A stretch of DNA of 64,000 nucleotides from Mactra quadrangularis (taxonomy: Eukaryota; Mollusca; Bivalvia; Venerida; Mactridae). Made by a program: the position numbers and the translations under genes. Below are positions 32,907 to 45,805 of the stretch, one piece after another. The stretch is from contig CM046295.1 of NCBI GenBank assembly GCA_025267735.1, forward strand, positions 11,419,167 to 11,483,166, written 5' to 3'. The notes beneath the pieces were generated by a model. That model searched no databases. It was given only the letters and a program-made list of their open reading frames with translations, and was not told where the DNA came from. The number at the start of each line of letters is the position of its first letter. Position 1 is the stretch's first letter.

Positions 32907-34503
32907 CAAACATCTTATATCTTTGTTGTTGTACAATTTAAAAATGCAATGATAAGGGTAAACATGATTTATGATGTGTTGACTAGAATGCGATTCTACA
33001 TTTAGCGATTGTTGATTGGTATCAACTAAACTAAGAAGAAATATCTAATCACTGATCTTCAAATAAGGATTATGAAAAAGAAATAGGAATACAGTGGAAA
33101 TATGTATAAAGTGCAAGCGGGTGGGGTGTGCGTGCGTGTTCAAGTGTTTTGTGGGTAGGGGTGGAGTGCGGGTGTGGATGTGTGTATACGAATTTATTTG
33201 GGCTAATAATGACATTGTAAATGCTGCGGTGGACAAACAATGAGCAAATAGCAGTAAAGCCATAAAATAAATATGGATTATACACAGAACACTTATAATG
33301 TGATTTATTATTTTGAAATTTGTAAACTTGTATGAAAGAAGATGTACCTCAACTATTTAATGTAATAAAGGCAACAAGTATGTTAGGATTTTGGACATGG
33401 TTTCAACTGTTCAATATAATGAAGGCAACAAGTATGTTAGGATTTTGGACATGGTGTCCATGTTTGTGATTTATTATCTCATACAACGTTATGTATGCCA
33501 AGAATTCAAGCTGCTAAGGAGTTGATACTTTCTCGATAAGTAGGAAGAGGAATCAAGGTTTTGTCGATTTTGTAAGAAAGTGTATGACATATTGTAAGGC
33601 AGATCATCAGTGTTCATTCGATAGAAGTCCTAGCCAAGCAAACTACGCAGTAGTTATAGTCTGTTTGTTTGGGTTTCAAATGAATTATAAGTGTTATTGA
33701 AACTACAGCTGAGCAGAAATTCAGATAGAAAACTTTGAAATGATCAAAAACCTTCTCCATTTGAATGTATAAGTAAACTGTATAGAAAAACACACAGAAA
33801 AAATAAAATGACTTATTAAGTGCATACAATATCATCAAACTCTTAAATGATTTGGTATCTTTTACCTTATATTACACAAACAAATTCAAAATATGTAAAA
33901 AAAAATAGGTATCAATTTAAAATATATTGTCATTTATTCTGTTTGTATACTCGCAAGCTTATTATCTCTATCAAAAATATGAACATAAATATGATTATCC
34001 TACATTGACAATAAATTCTAATGGTATAATATTATAGTACTTGTAATATCATACTACATGTATTAAATAATGTATTTTATGTTTTATCAAATCATCCGTC
34101 ATGAAGCATGTGACTCAATACCATATGAAAATGTCTATACACAATACAAATCACAACAAATTGTCGGTATTTATAAACATATCCGACTTGTCAATTTCAG
34201 TAAATTAACATTAATAAGTAAATATGCTTTATATATAAATGACCTTTACAAATACCTCCACATCCATATAAACAACATCATAAGTCATCATACATGCATT
34301 ATTCATATAAAAATTTAATAAAACCACCAAAAAAATTCAAAATTTCGAATAATGTTTTTTTACGAAATTTGTGATACATTTATACATGAAATCAGCATCC
34401 TAGCCAGACTTAGTACTTATGACAACATGTCTATCATATCTGTATATTGTAGATAGCACCTTTTGTATGTGGCGCATTATATCTATTTTGTGAATTAGTG
34501 GTA
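32907..34503. other. AT-rich sequence with a G-rich tract and a small duplication
   Basis: 33115-33185 is strikingly G/T-rich on the plus strand (several GGG/GGTG runs), unlike its surroundings. At 33355-33470 a ~57-bp block (GGCAACAAGTATGTTAGGAT) occurs twice in tandem. No gene is supported. Confidence 0.5.
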
Positions 34504-35025
34504 AATTCCGATCTAGCTATCCTCCCATAAAGGGCCCTTCACTAGATTGCTCAGAATCATGTGTTTAAACTCTTAGAATAATTCCGATCTAGCTATCCTC
34601 CCATAAAGGGCCCTTTACTAGATTGCTCAGAATTATGGGCTAAGCCTCTACACATAAATCCGATCTAGCTATCCTCCCATAAAATGGGTCCTTCACTAGA
34701 TTGCTCAGAATTATGTGTTTAAACTCTAAGAATAATTCCGATCTAGCTATCCTCCCATTAAATGGGCCCTTCACTAGATTGCTCAGAATTATGGGCTAAG
34801 CCTCTACACATAAATCCGATCTAGCTATCCTCCCATAAAATGGGCCCTTCACTAGATTGCTCAGAATTATGTGTTTAAACTCTAAGAATAATTCCGATCT
34901 AGCTATCCTCCCATAAAGGGCCCTTCACTAGATTGCTCAGAATTATGTGTTTAAACTCTAAGAATAATTCCGATCTAGCTATCCTCCCATAAAATGGGCC
35001 CTTCACTAGATTGCTCAGAATTATT
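34504..35025 (+). repeat. 76-78 bp tandem repeat, 7 units with two alternating spacers
   Basis: The core CCGATCTAGCTATCCTCCCA starts at 34508, 34584, 34660, 34738, 34816, 34894 and 34970. The core ends CACTAGATTGCTCAGAATTA, and its two ends are weakly inverted (AATTCCGATCTAG versus CTAGATTGCTCAGAATT). Between cores lies spacer a (GTGTTTAAACTCTAAGAATA) or spacer b (GGGCTAAGCCTCTACACATA), in the order a, b, a, b, a, a. Confidence 0.95.
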
Positions 35026-35819
35026 CATATTCTAATTATTTCTGGTTGATAACTATTTACGTTTACATTTATTTACTAAACAATTCAATTTTATTCACTG
35101 TACATCGTTATCAGGCATCATAAGACTTAATTTCATGTATTTCGAAGACAAATTTAACATTTAGAATTTAATTTTAGTAAGAAAAACAGCCGTGAAAACA
35201 CGAGAGTTGTAAAAAGTCGCGACTACATGTATAATGACTATAATGCAGGATCTATGAAAGTGTAGGTATGAGTATAAATCATGTTTTTCCAAAGAAATAT
35301 TGTACCCAATTAGTTATTTTTACAGCGTTTCATTATTTGTAATGGGACAAATAATTGATACATTTGGTACAGAGTCGACAGCTTAAATGATTAGATGAGT
35401 TTTAGCAAGACTTTATTGTGTTAAAATTAACATATAAGTTATCTTAATATCAACTCTTCATTAGTAATAAAGGTATAAAAAATTAATGATAAATCTTAAC
35501 CTATTAAAGTATAACAAAAATATCTGCTGAGAGTAAACATAGCGGATATCGTTTAAATGATGTGAAAACACTACATTTCATTAAAATTAAGGACTAACTG
35601 ACCGGGTTATTATGATAACCAGGTTATTATGAAGTCCTATCCAAAAATCAAAAACTTATTAGTCTTAGAAAATATTTTAAACTTAAAATCATCGCGAGCC
35701 AAACAAACACAACTTCCATATAGCATGGTGCCCGGCCAGTATCCGGCTCTAAACAATAACATAATGTTACATATCTGCTGATATGTTTGAATGGCATATC
35801 AAATTGAGTGTATGTTGAC
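35026..35819. other. No recognised feature
   Basis: AT-rich sequence between two tandem arrays; nothing supported. Confidence 0.4.
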
Positions 35820-38800
35820 TTAATTGGAGATAGAGAAAAAATGAGAAAAACGAGAGAATGACATGTCGTACTTTGTGTATGTTATCTAGCTGAGTCATTT
35901 GTGTGCAAGATAACTTCACTTGAAGATAATAAAAACTTAATGAGAATAGGAGTGGAATGACATTCTATAATGTATGTAAAATAATTTAATTGAAGATTGA
36001 AAACCTCATGAGAATGACAATAGAACAACTTGTCATATTGTGTAACATTTATCTAAATTTAAGAAAGAAACTTGTATAGAGTAAGAATAGAATGGCATGT
36101 CGTTTATTGTGTGTAAATTTTCTTAGTTAAAGACAGATACTTACCTAGTTGAAGATAGAAACCTACATGAGAATAAGGAGAGGATAGCATGTCGTTTATT
36201 GTGTGTAAATATTCTTGTTAAAGACAGATACTTACCTAGTTGATGATAGAAGCCTACATGAGAATAAGGAGAGGATAGCATGTCACATTGTATGTATGTT
36301 ATCTTTACTGAAGGTAGATTCTGTCATGAGAATGAAGATAAAATGACATGTCATATTGTGTGTACAATGTATGTTATCTTAATTGAATATAGAAACCTAC
36401 ATGAGAAAAACGATAGAATGACATGCCGTACTTTGTGTTTGTTATCTTCCTACATCATTTTAAACAAAATTGCAATTCTTTGTGTTGTAATAACAAATTA
36501 TGAAAATATACGCAAAATGAAAGTGTCCAGTTTCTTTTGTCTTTTAGTATATAATGTGGGCAATTAATCTAAATAAAATATGGACACCTACATGAGAGTA
36601 AGGACTGAGTGACATGTCATTTTTGTGTGCTAGATAACTTCACTTGAAGATAAAAAACTAAATGAGAAGATGAGTGGAATGACATTCTATAATGTGTGTT
36701 AATTGAAGATAGAAAACCTCATGAGAATGAGAATAGAACAACTTGTCATATTGTGTAACTTTTATCTTAATTTAAGAAAGAAACTTGTATAAGAGTAAGA
36801 ATAGAATGGCATGTCGTTTATTGTGTGCAAATTTTCTTAGTTTAAGACAGATACTTACCTAGTTGAAGATATAATCCTACATGAGAATAAGGAGCGAATG
36901 GCATGCCGTTTATTGTGTGTACATTTTCTTAGTTAAAGACAGATACTAACTTAGTTGAAGATAGAAACCTACATGAGGATAAGGAGAGGATAGCATGTCA
37001 CATTGTATGTATGTTATCTTTGCTGAAGGTAGATTTTGCCATGAGAATGAAGATAAAATGACATGTCATATTGTGTGTACAATGTATGTTATCTTAATTG
37101 AAGATAGAAACCTACATTAGAAAAACGATAGAATGACATGTCGTACTTTGTGTATGTTATCTAGCTGAGTCATTTAAAACAAAACTGCAATTCTTTGTGT
37201 CAAATAACAAATTATGAAAATATACGCAAAATGTAAGTGTCCAGTTTCTTTTGTCTTTTAGTATATAATGTGGGCAATTAATCTAAATAAAATATGGACA
37301 CCTACATGAGAGTAAGGACTGAGTGACATGTCATTTTTGTATGCTTGATAACTTCACTTGAAGATAAAAAAATTTAATGAGAATAGGAGTGGAATGACAT
37401 TCTATAATGTGTGTAAACTAACTTAATTGAAGATAGAAAACCTCATGAGAATAAGAATAGAACAACTTGTTATATTGTGTAACTTTTATCGTAATTTAAG
37501 AAAGAAACTTGTATAAGAGTAAGGATAGAATGGCATGTCGTTTAGTGTGTGTAAATTTTCTTAGTTAAAGACAGATACTTACCTAGTTAAAGATAGAAGC
37601 CTACATGAGAATAAGGAGAGGATAGCATGTCGTTTATTGTGTGTAAATTTTTTTAGTTAAAGACAGATACTTACCTAGTTGAAGATAAAAGCCTACATGA
37701 GGATAAGGAGAGGATAGCATGTCACATTGTATGTATGTTATCTTTACTGAAGGTAGATTCTGTCATGAAAATGAAGATAAAATGACATGTCATATTGTGT
37801 GTACAATGTATGTTATCTTAATTGAATATAGAAACCTACATGAGAGAAACGATAGAATGACATGTCGTACTTTGTGTATGTTATCTAGCTGAGTTATTAA
37901 AAACAAAATTGCAATTCTTTGTGTCAAAAAACAAATTATGAAGATATACGCAAAATTAAGTGTCCAGTTTCTTTTGTCTTTTAGTATATATTGCGGGCAA
38001 TTTATCTAAATAAAATATAATCACCTACATGAGAGTAAGGACTGAGTGACATGTCATTTTTGTGTGCTAGATAACTTCACTTGAAGATAAAAAAACTAAA
38101 TGAGAAGATGAGTGGAATGACATTATATTATGTTTGAAAACTAACTTAATTTAAGATAGAAAACCTCATGAAATGAGAATATAACAACTTGTCATACTGT
38201 GTAACTTTTATCTTAATTTAAGAAAGAAACTTGTATAAGAGTAAGAATAGAATGGCATGTCGTTTATTGTGTGTAAATTTTCTTAGTTAAAGACAGATAC
38301 TTACCTAGTTGAAGATAGAAGCCTACATGAGAATAAGGAGAGGATAGCATGTCACATTGTATGTATGTTATCTTTACTGAAGGTAGATTCTGTCATGAGA
38401 ATGAAGATAAAATGACATGTCATATTGTGTGTACAATGTATGTTATCTTAATTGAATATAGAAACCTACATGAGAAAAACGATAGAATGACATGTTGTAC
38501 TTTGTGTATGTTATCTTAAATGAAGACAGATACCTACATAATTGAAGATAGAAACCTACATGAGAAAAACGATAGAATGACATGTCGTACTTTGTGTATG
38601 TTATCTAGCTGAAAACAAATTTGCAATTCTTTGTGTCTAATAACAAATTATGAAAATATACGCAAAATGTAAGTGTCCAGTTTTTTTGTCTCTTAGTATA
38701 TATTGTGGGCAATTTATCTAAATAAAATATGGACACCTACATGAGAGTAAGGACTGAGTGACATGTCATTTTTGTGTGCTAGATAACTTCACTTGAAGAT

Positions 38801-40290
38801 AAAAAAAATCTAAATGAGAATACGAGTGGAATGACATTATATAATGTGTGTAAACTGACTTAATTGAAGATAGAAGAGCTCATGAGAATGAGAATAGAAC
38901 AACTTGTCATATTGTGTAACTTTTATCTTAATTTAAGAAAGAAACTTGTATAAGAGTAATAATAGAAGGGCATGTCGTTTATTGCGTGTAAATTATTTTA
39001 GTTAAAGACAGATACTTACTTAGTTGAAGATAGAAACCTACATGAAGATAAGGATAGAATGACATGTCGTTTATTGTGTGTAAATTTTCTTAGTTAAAGA
39101 CAGATACTTACCTAGTTGAAGATAGAAACCTACATGAGAATAAGGAGAGGATAGCATGTCATATTGTGTGTACAATGTATGTTATCTTAATTGAATATAG
39201 AAACCTTCATGAGAAAAACGATAGAATGACATGTCGTACTTTGTGTTCGTTATCTTCCTGAGTCATTAAAAAAACAAAATTGCAATTTTAAGAAAGAAAC
39301 TTGTATAAGAGTAAGAATAGAATGGCATGTCGTTTATTGCGTGTAAATATTCTTAGTTAAAGACAGATACTTACCTAGTTGAAGATAGAAACCTACATGA
39401 GAATAAGAATATAATGACTGCCATATTATGTTTAAGTTATCTTAATTAATGGCAGATTCTTACCTTATTGAAGATAGAAATCTACATGAGTATATGGATG
39501 TAATGGCATGTAAAATGTGTGTATGTTATCTTAATTGTAGACAAAAACGTATCAAATTGAAGATAGAAACCTAAATGAGAGTTAGGAAAGAGCTACATGT
39601 CATGTTTTGGTGTGTAAGATATCTAAAAAGGAAACAGAAACCTAAATGAGAATAAGGATGAAATACTATATCATATTGTGTGTAGGTTATCTTAAATGAA
39701 GACGTATACTTACCCAATTTAAGAAAGAAACCTACATGAGAGTAATGGCAGAGTGGTATGTCAGATTTTGTTTGTGTAAACTATCTTAATTAAAGATAGA
39801 AATTTACATGATAATAAGGATTAAATGGCATGTCATATTCTGTGTTAAATATCTTAATTGATGACAGTTACTTACCTAATGGAAGAGAGAAACCTACATG
39901 AAAATAAGGACAGAGTGACATGTCAAGTTTTGGTGTGTAAGATATCTGAATTGAAGATAGAAAACTTCTTGAGTACATGGATTAAATGACATGTCATAAG
40001 GTGTGTATAAGTTCTATCTTGATTAACAATAGAAACCCACATGAGAATAAGGATATAACGGCATGTCGTATTGCGTGTAAGTTATCTTAATTTATGATAA
40101 ACACATACCTAACTGAAGAAAGAAACATACATGAGATAAGGCCCGAGTTATGTCAGTTTTGGTGTGTAAGATATCTTATTTGAAATCAGAAACCTAATTG
40201 AGTATATTGATGGAATACCGTTTCATACTGTATGTAAATGGTTTTTAATTGTAGCAAAAAACATACATGACAATAAGGACTGATAAAAAC
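35820..40290 (+). repeat. 4.5-kb degenerate tandem array with a ~715-bp higher-order period
   Basis: The basic unit is roughly 70-95 bp, built from GAAGATAGAAACCTACATGA, GAATAAGGATAGAATGACAT and GTCGTATTGTGTGTAAGTTA followed by TCTTAATT. A larger block containing TATACGCAAAATGTAAGTGT and AAGGACTGAGTGACATGTCA recurs: the AAGGACT mark is at 36601, 37314, 38037 and 38749 (713, 723 and 712 bp apart). The right part (39400-40290) lacks the large block and is more diverged. Confidence 0.93.
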
Positions 40291-40414
40291 ATATCTATCT
40301 TATTTTATATACACGGATGATTTAAGTTTTAACCACCCACAGTACATCGTACTTGATGATTTATAAACGACAGGAAGTATGCTACATGTTTGAAATGTGC
40401 GTTGTACGGTCGGA

Positions 40415-40545
40415 GTTTATTTATTTATTGGAGTGAACACCGTGTCAATACAATTAAGGTCATTTTACGTGAGTACTGGTTATAGACAATGGTCCTGGAA
40501 AGCTAGGTTAGGTGCGCTGGACGCCGTCAAATGACCTAAATCGTC
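40415..40545. repeat. Rearranged SINE S1 tail forming a hairpin
   Basis: The left part (TTATTGGAGTGAACACCGTG, TTAAGGTCATTTTACG) is S1 tail on the minus strand. From about 40471 the sequence switches to S1 on the plus strand (GTGAGTACTGGTTATAGACA to GCCGTCAAATGACCTAAAT). The two parts pair through AAGGTCATTT/AAATGACCT. Confidence 0.75.
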
Positions 40546-42461
40546 TTTTTTCCCAAAATTTCAATCCAAAATTCCCAATAAAACTTGAAAAAAAAAATTT
40601 GAAAAAAAACAGCTGTAAGTATGTTTCCGCTTAAATTATACACCCTAGTTATCTTTTTTTTTTAATTAACTAATTAAATTAATTAAGAATGAAACTAAAA
40701 ACTTAGTTAAATCTGTTTTTGTTATTTAATTTGCATGACCTTTTATCCCAATTTAAAACAACATGCCGATAAAATTCCCAATTCTAGGGTTATGGGTCAT
40801 ATTCCCAACTTTGTGGGAAAAAAAACATTTATATTGTATATTGTACATTTGTTAACCGAATAATTCTATCTGTAATAAACCATTTACCAAATATGTTAAT
40901 TATGATTAATACTTAGATGAATGGTTAATGTGTTATTAATTTAGTTTTTATGTTTATATACAGCAACAGGCGTACTTACAGTCAGTGACGAATTTAGAAC
41001 TAAGTATTTAATATAAAATCAAATCATATTTCAGTCATGAATCTATCCATTAAATATATCAGTTACGCGTACGGTATAATGTCAGCTTTGTAATCATATG
41101 GTGATTACGATTTAAGAATTTCATGGAGAATTTTTCATATAAAACAAAAAGTTGACTGTTAAAAATAAAATGGTGAGCGCCCCCAACGGGACCCTATCAA
41201 AGTCCCAATTTCTGTATAGCGATTTCTTCTATTACCTACGTAAAGCTGTAATCAAACTCAAAACCACCATAGTATGAGCCTATTAACAATATTCTTTTCC
41301 TAACTTCGTCAACCGTTGTATTTCCTTAGTACGCTCTGACCTCTCTCCATCAATTTATAAGTACCAAGCTACAAGTACTTCCCTCAATTCCAAAGTAAAG
41401 CCACAACAACTCAATTCACTCAAAAGTAACACTGCAATAATTCTACCACTCTCCCAAATAAGATATAAATAAACCCTCCCAACTACCCAAGTCAACTTCC
41501 ACCGACTATCACGTACACTACCCCCACAAGCCAGCAAAAATACAAATAATAGTGACCAAAGCATTCCGAACCCTGGTGCTGGGAGATATGAAGCCAATGA
41601 CTCTTAAAAACCTCAACAGACCGAACCCTCCTCATGGCGGGGATAGGACAGTAGGGGTGGGATATGCATGCAGGGACTTGAGATATCGGTGCAAATCTCA
41701 AGTCGGACAAAGGCAAAACCAAAGAACCTGAAAATGAAAAGTAATAATAACGCAAGTTACGAAAAATAAATAACAACATAAGTCAAGAATTAAAGGAACT
41801 GAAAATATCATTTGTTAAGAAACAAAGTATATGTCAGTCATACAAGTACATCCATTGAATAACGAATAAATCAGACATCGTACACGCATGCACGCACCCT
41901 TGAACATTCTTTCTCACCCACCCACCAAAAGAAATTGACTTATTCAATAGCTAGTGGGTGTGCTATGTACAGTTAACAAATACTTATGTTCAGTAACAAA
42001 TGAGACGTCTATAAAATAAATAATAAATAAAAGAATAAACACTTACCAAATCCTCACTGTTACCATAGTAATGTCTTCCAACATGTTGAATTAGAACCGA
42101 CTGTGTTTATTCTTTATTTTTCAAATCTAAAGGAAATCATTAAGTGTCAGATTCTAATAAAAATCTTAGTTTTAATATTTACTTAACTTGAACAAGGATC
42201 CTTGACTTAAAAATAGCATCACGTCATATTCCATTTACTGAAATAGAAAAAAAACGAGAAACAGTTTACATGTATCAGTAAATTTTATGACGATATTTTA
42301 TGGGTTTTTTTTATATAGTTTATGTAATGAAAAGAAACATGATTATTCTAGCATTAGATTAAAACAGACATTAAGCAATATAATGCGACCTGTAGAGTTT
42401 TACCTAATTTCAACATTTTATCGTCATACTGTCAAGATTAGTTGTTATATTAAGCACATAA
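40546..42461. other. Mostly unique-looking sequence without a supported gene
   Basis: ATTCCCAA-type words recur at 40555-40820. Two overlapping minus-strand frames (41355-41597 and 41492-41779) encode hydrophobic, family-less sequences without splice context, so they are not called. Confidence 0.4.
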
Positions 42462-42685
42462 GGCCACCACAAGTTGATCATATGTTCTACGAATTTTTCT
42501 GAAAAAAATATGGGGCGAGCGAGCGAAGAAAAAAAAATAAAAAAGTCTTTATTCACTTGCTTTATATAGCGGTTTGACCAAATTTTTATGAGCGAGCGAA
42601 GAAATAAAAATATTTTTTTTTGTAAAAACCGTCAAAATTAAGGTGCGAGCGAATCCATAGAACATATGATCAATTTTTTGTGGCC
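42462..42685. mobile_element. MITE with a 3-bp TAA duplication (PIF/Harbinger-like)
   Basis: GGCCACCACAAGTTGATCAT with ATGTTCTA on the left is mirrored by TAGAACATATGATCAA with TTTTTTGTGGCC on the right. TAA flanks both sides (42459-42461 and 42686-42688), which matches the 3-bp TAA/TTA preference of PIF/Harbinger elements. Inside, GAGCGAGCGAAGAAA is repeated. A partial relative is at 57035-57135. Confidence 0.82.
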
Positions 42686-43383
42686 TAATCCCCGACAGCG
42701 GCTGACAGCTTACATACTTGACACATAAGCAGTAGAGAGAGTTGTGTCAAAACTCAACGACGACGATCAAACATTACAACCCATTGATTTCTAATGTAGA
42801 CTTCATAAACAACATATTATACTCTTAACATTTCAAATAATAATTTGTTTGATACACTTAAAGAAGGAAAATATCTGCTGTGGTCGGGAATAAAACATGA
42901 ACCTCAGAATTCAATATCCTGGGCTATACCCCCAACAATGTGGCCGCCGTAATGATAAAAATAATAAGATTACAAAACGCAACTACCTGCATGTCCGAGA
43001 ATGCTAAATATAAAGATTTGGCATGGCATAGACTATATCAACCATCATTTATAGACAATATCATGGATTGTGTTATACTGGTGGACAAATAGTCAATGAC
43101 AGACATTAATCACAATCGGAACTATCTCGGTGGTCTTCTACGCACATCGCCGAGGTAGTTCCGAATGATATTAATCAGCGACTGCCAACTCCTCCACATG
43201 ACTCAGCGAAAAGTATGAGAATAAAATATTCCATTATCAAGGTCCACGAATGTTGTCTACCCCACGAACCTTAAGTTGTCCGGGAGGGTCACAAAATGTA
43301 AGAGTTCGAATCCCTTATACATAGTTTTACATGTAGGGTTTATTCCTTGACCATTATATAAATATCAGCTGAGTACTCTAACT
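42686..43383. repeat. Sequence with a short foldback at 43114-43168
   Basis: ATCGGAACTATCTCGG at 43114 pairs with CCGAGGTAGTTCCGAAT ending near 43168; this is the family of 3566-3643. A B-box-like GAGTTCGAATCCC near 43302 may mark a decayed tRNA-derived repeat. The rest is featureless. Confidence 0.6.
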
Positions 43384-43625
43384 GTGGCGTTTAACACAAA
43401 AATTCTTACGATAAAAAACATGGTAAGACAAAGCAAGACACATTTATAATGCAGTTATTTTGGTTAATAAATACCAATTATTAAAGAATTATTAAGAATA
43501 GTGTACATGTATACCTTTTAAAAATCATATCATATTCATGTTATATATCCTTCCGACTTTTAACAGCAACATTTATGATTTTGGCTTACGATATATTTTT
43601 TGTAAGAATTTATGTAAAACGGTGC
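43384..43625 (+). mobile_element. MITE (family M5), copy 3
   Basis: GTGGCGTTTAACACAAAAAT with TCTTACGAT on the left; TTTTTTGTAAGAATTTATGT with AAAACGGTGC on the right. The interior (CCTTTTAAAAATCATATCAT) follows 25246-25481 in the same orientation. Confidence 0.75.
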
Positions 43626-43654
43626 TCTGGATGATTATCAGCAAAACATAAAAT

Positions 43655-43810
43655 AACATTAGTAGGATAACATTAGGACACGTGATTGAGAGGTCCCATG
43701 TTCGAATCTCACAAGTGCCACAACATGTATCATTGAGCAAAATACTGTGCAACAAGCCTGTGCAATAATCTATCCAGTCGAGGGATAAACTGGTACAATG
43801 AGGGTCAACT
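43655..43810 (+). mobile_element. tRNA-derived SINE fragment
   Basis: GATTGAGAGGTCCCATGTTC with B box TGTTCGAATCTC, followed by a body with TCATTGAGCAAAATACTGTG. The A box is not clear. Family not seen elsewhere in the window. Confidence 0.5.
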
Positions 43811-43898
43811 GCATGCATGATGAATTCGACTCATATGGGTTATAGTACAATTTTATAAAAACAACAAAATGAGCAAAAATGGAAGCAGATTTTAAAAT

Positions 43899-44254
43899 CA
43901 GTAGCCTGTTCAATTACACAAAACGTTACAGAACGTTCCGTAACGATACATTCGGAACTCCTCGGCCATTTGTTAGGCATTGGTTAAAATGTTAAAAATT
44001 TTGCTGCGAATAATCTCGGACATATATTTTAACGCTTTTTTGAAACTACCGGTGTTGAAGTAAACAAATATATGGTCGTATAGGTATTGAGTGATGTTTC
44101 TTTTTTAGTCCGTAAATTTTGGAACATCACTCATCGTCTTAACGATACCAAATTTGTGTTTTAGATTAGATTATTCGCAGTGAATGGCCGAGGAGTTCCG
44201 AGTGTATCGTTACGGAACGTTCTGTAACGTTTAGTGTAATTGAACACGCTACTG
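43899..44254. mobile_element. MITE (family M1), copy 3
   Basis: CAGTAGCCTGTTCAATTACA with AACGTTACAGAACGTTCCGT on the left is mirrored by ACGGAACGTTCTGTAACGTT and GTGTAATTGAACACGCTACTG on the right, with the CCTCGGCCATT/AATGGCCGAGG motif just inside. Longer than copy 2 because of an internal ~35-bp addition near 43970-44005. Confidence 0.88.
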
Positions 44255-44448
44255 ACTTCAACTAATACTGAACTTGACATATAATACTCATGATAGAAAA
44301 TTTACTTCCCTTTTCATATTGTGAGGATTTGATAGTTGTCATCAAACCATTTTGTACTCTGTTAGTCACTTATATCACAGCAGCACTTCTTTAACATTGA
44401 TCCTCTCCATAAACTAATACAATCTGAAAACAAGATAAACGGTAATAC

Positions 44449-44712
44449 ATGTATATAACACTGAAAATGACAATCTTAAGAAGGCATAGTTTGAAATTGA
44501 GCAAAACAAGAGCTAGGAAATCATCTCAACTTCACTCTTTCTCTCATCGCACAATAACACAATGGAATAATCTACCAGAAAGTGTGGTTACATCGCAAAA
44601 CGTGACTATGCTCAAAAGTAGGCTTGATAAACTCTGGAAAAATAAACGTTTTGATGTATCCAGTGTATACTATAGATCGGAACCCGAGACAAGTTTATAT
44701 AGTGAAGACTAG
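44449..44712 (+). pseudogene. LINE reverse transcriptase, C-terminal fragment
   Basis: An 87-codon frame ending at TAG (44710-44712). Its core reads FSHRTITQWNNLPESVVTS followed by a MLKSRLDKLW motif. This is the C-terminal signature of LINE (CR1/L2/jockey-like) reverse transcriptases, where an F..R....WN.LP..VV block precedes a FK.RLD-like helix. The catalytic palm (YADD region) is absent; homology appears to start near 44470, so the element is 5'-truncated, as is usual for LINEs. Downstream sequence to about 44840 (ATAAATAAAACAAAG) is probably its 3' UTR. The ATG at 44449 is not a real start. Confidence 0.88.
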
Positions 44713-45364
44713 AAGGGGATAACAGCTCGTCTAGGGGCTAAGAAGTTCCCCAGAGGTCAATAGGTAGTCAACAGGAATTTGGCGTCGATGGACCTCGATA
44801 AAAATAGACCTTCACGTTTTTTCGTTCTATCATAAATAAAACAAAGCCGTTTGTATCAATGCATTTTTTGTTTTACAATCAAATTTAATAATGCTTCTGA
44901 GATTGAAGTTATTTGTTTGGACCACAAATATATGGTTTTTAGTAAACTGTCAGTATAGATTAGTTATTTGGGCTCATACATGAAGACTTTCTTTAAGCCT
45001 ATTGTAAACTGAAAATCATTTTAAATTCGAGATTTTTTTAGTATAAATGTAAGGAATGTTGAATTTTAAAAAAAATAAACCTTCTTGATAAAACTAATTC
45101 CGAATGCTTTTTGCAGTTTATTTACTATGGTATTCAGTTGCCAAATGTCCAACGAAAAAGCGACGATAAACGTGACGTCGCTTTTTTCTTGGACCGACTA
45201 TCGAATTTCAAATCGCCATAGCAACGTCATTAATTGAGATATTTTTATAAATTATACATTTTTGGAAACTGCGAAACTACGAAGCCTACTCTTTCACTTT
45301 CTGTAAAAATCTCAATTTCGAAATATTTGACCATAAGGGCCCTTTTGTCACGTTGCGCATCTTA
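44713..45364. other. LINE 3' UTR remnant, then featureless sequence
   Basis: About 120 bp after the stop probably still belongs to the LINE. A small imperfect hairpin (AAAAAGCGACG / CGTCGCTTTTTTC) is at about 45156-45188. Nothing else. Confidence 0.4.
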
Positions 45365-45805
45365 TTATTGTTTGATTTAACGCGGTAGCAACACATTGTA
45401 TAGGTCATAGAACGGCGGTTAGTCCGCCTACTCACTCTTCCTGGAGTTAGCTGATAACCAACTACTAGGCGCATACTTTGTCAGTGACTGACTACTGCCC
45501 TTCATGATTAAGAATTATTGGTGGGAGGGAGAATGGCCGCAGAAATAATTTCATGACCAAACTTCTAGAAATGCCCCACCCGGGAATCGAACCCACAATG
45601 AGTAGACTTGCATGTTACTAACTGAGCCAGCCGGGCGGCGCAATACATATGCAGTCAAGCTTTGATCAGAAAAAAAACACTTTTTATTACAACACGGTAT
45701 CGAGAAATTTCTATACAGCTCGAGTATATCACCTTGCAACCAGTCATGATCTGAGAAATGGAATCGAACCACGGACCATTCCCTAAGCCAACACTACCAC
45801 ATCAC
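45365..45805 (-). mobile_element. tRNA-headed SINE (family S2), composite
   Basis: On the minus strand GGCTGGCTCAGTTAGTAAC (A box) and GGGTTCGATTCCCGGGTGGG (B box) form a well-kept tRNA-like head, followed by the S2 body to a tail at 45365 (TTTAACGCGGTAGCAACACA). A second tRNA-like B box (GTGGTTCGATTCC, near 45765) lies upstream, so two SINE heads are stacked. Relatives: 27765-28190 and 56700-56900. Confidence 0.82.

Noticed and set aside
34504..35025. CRISPR-like repeat/spacer array
   Set aside because: There are only two spacer types, both repeated, and the core is over 50 bp; it is an ordinary tandem array.
41355..41779. Two overlapping hydrophobic minus-strand frames
   Set aside because: No family resemblance; the two frames overlap in different phases and lack gene context.
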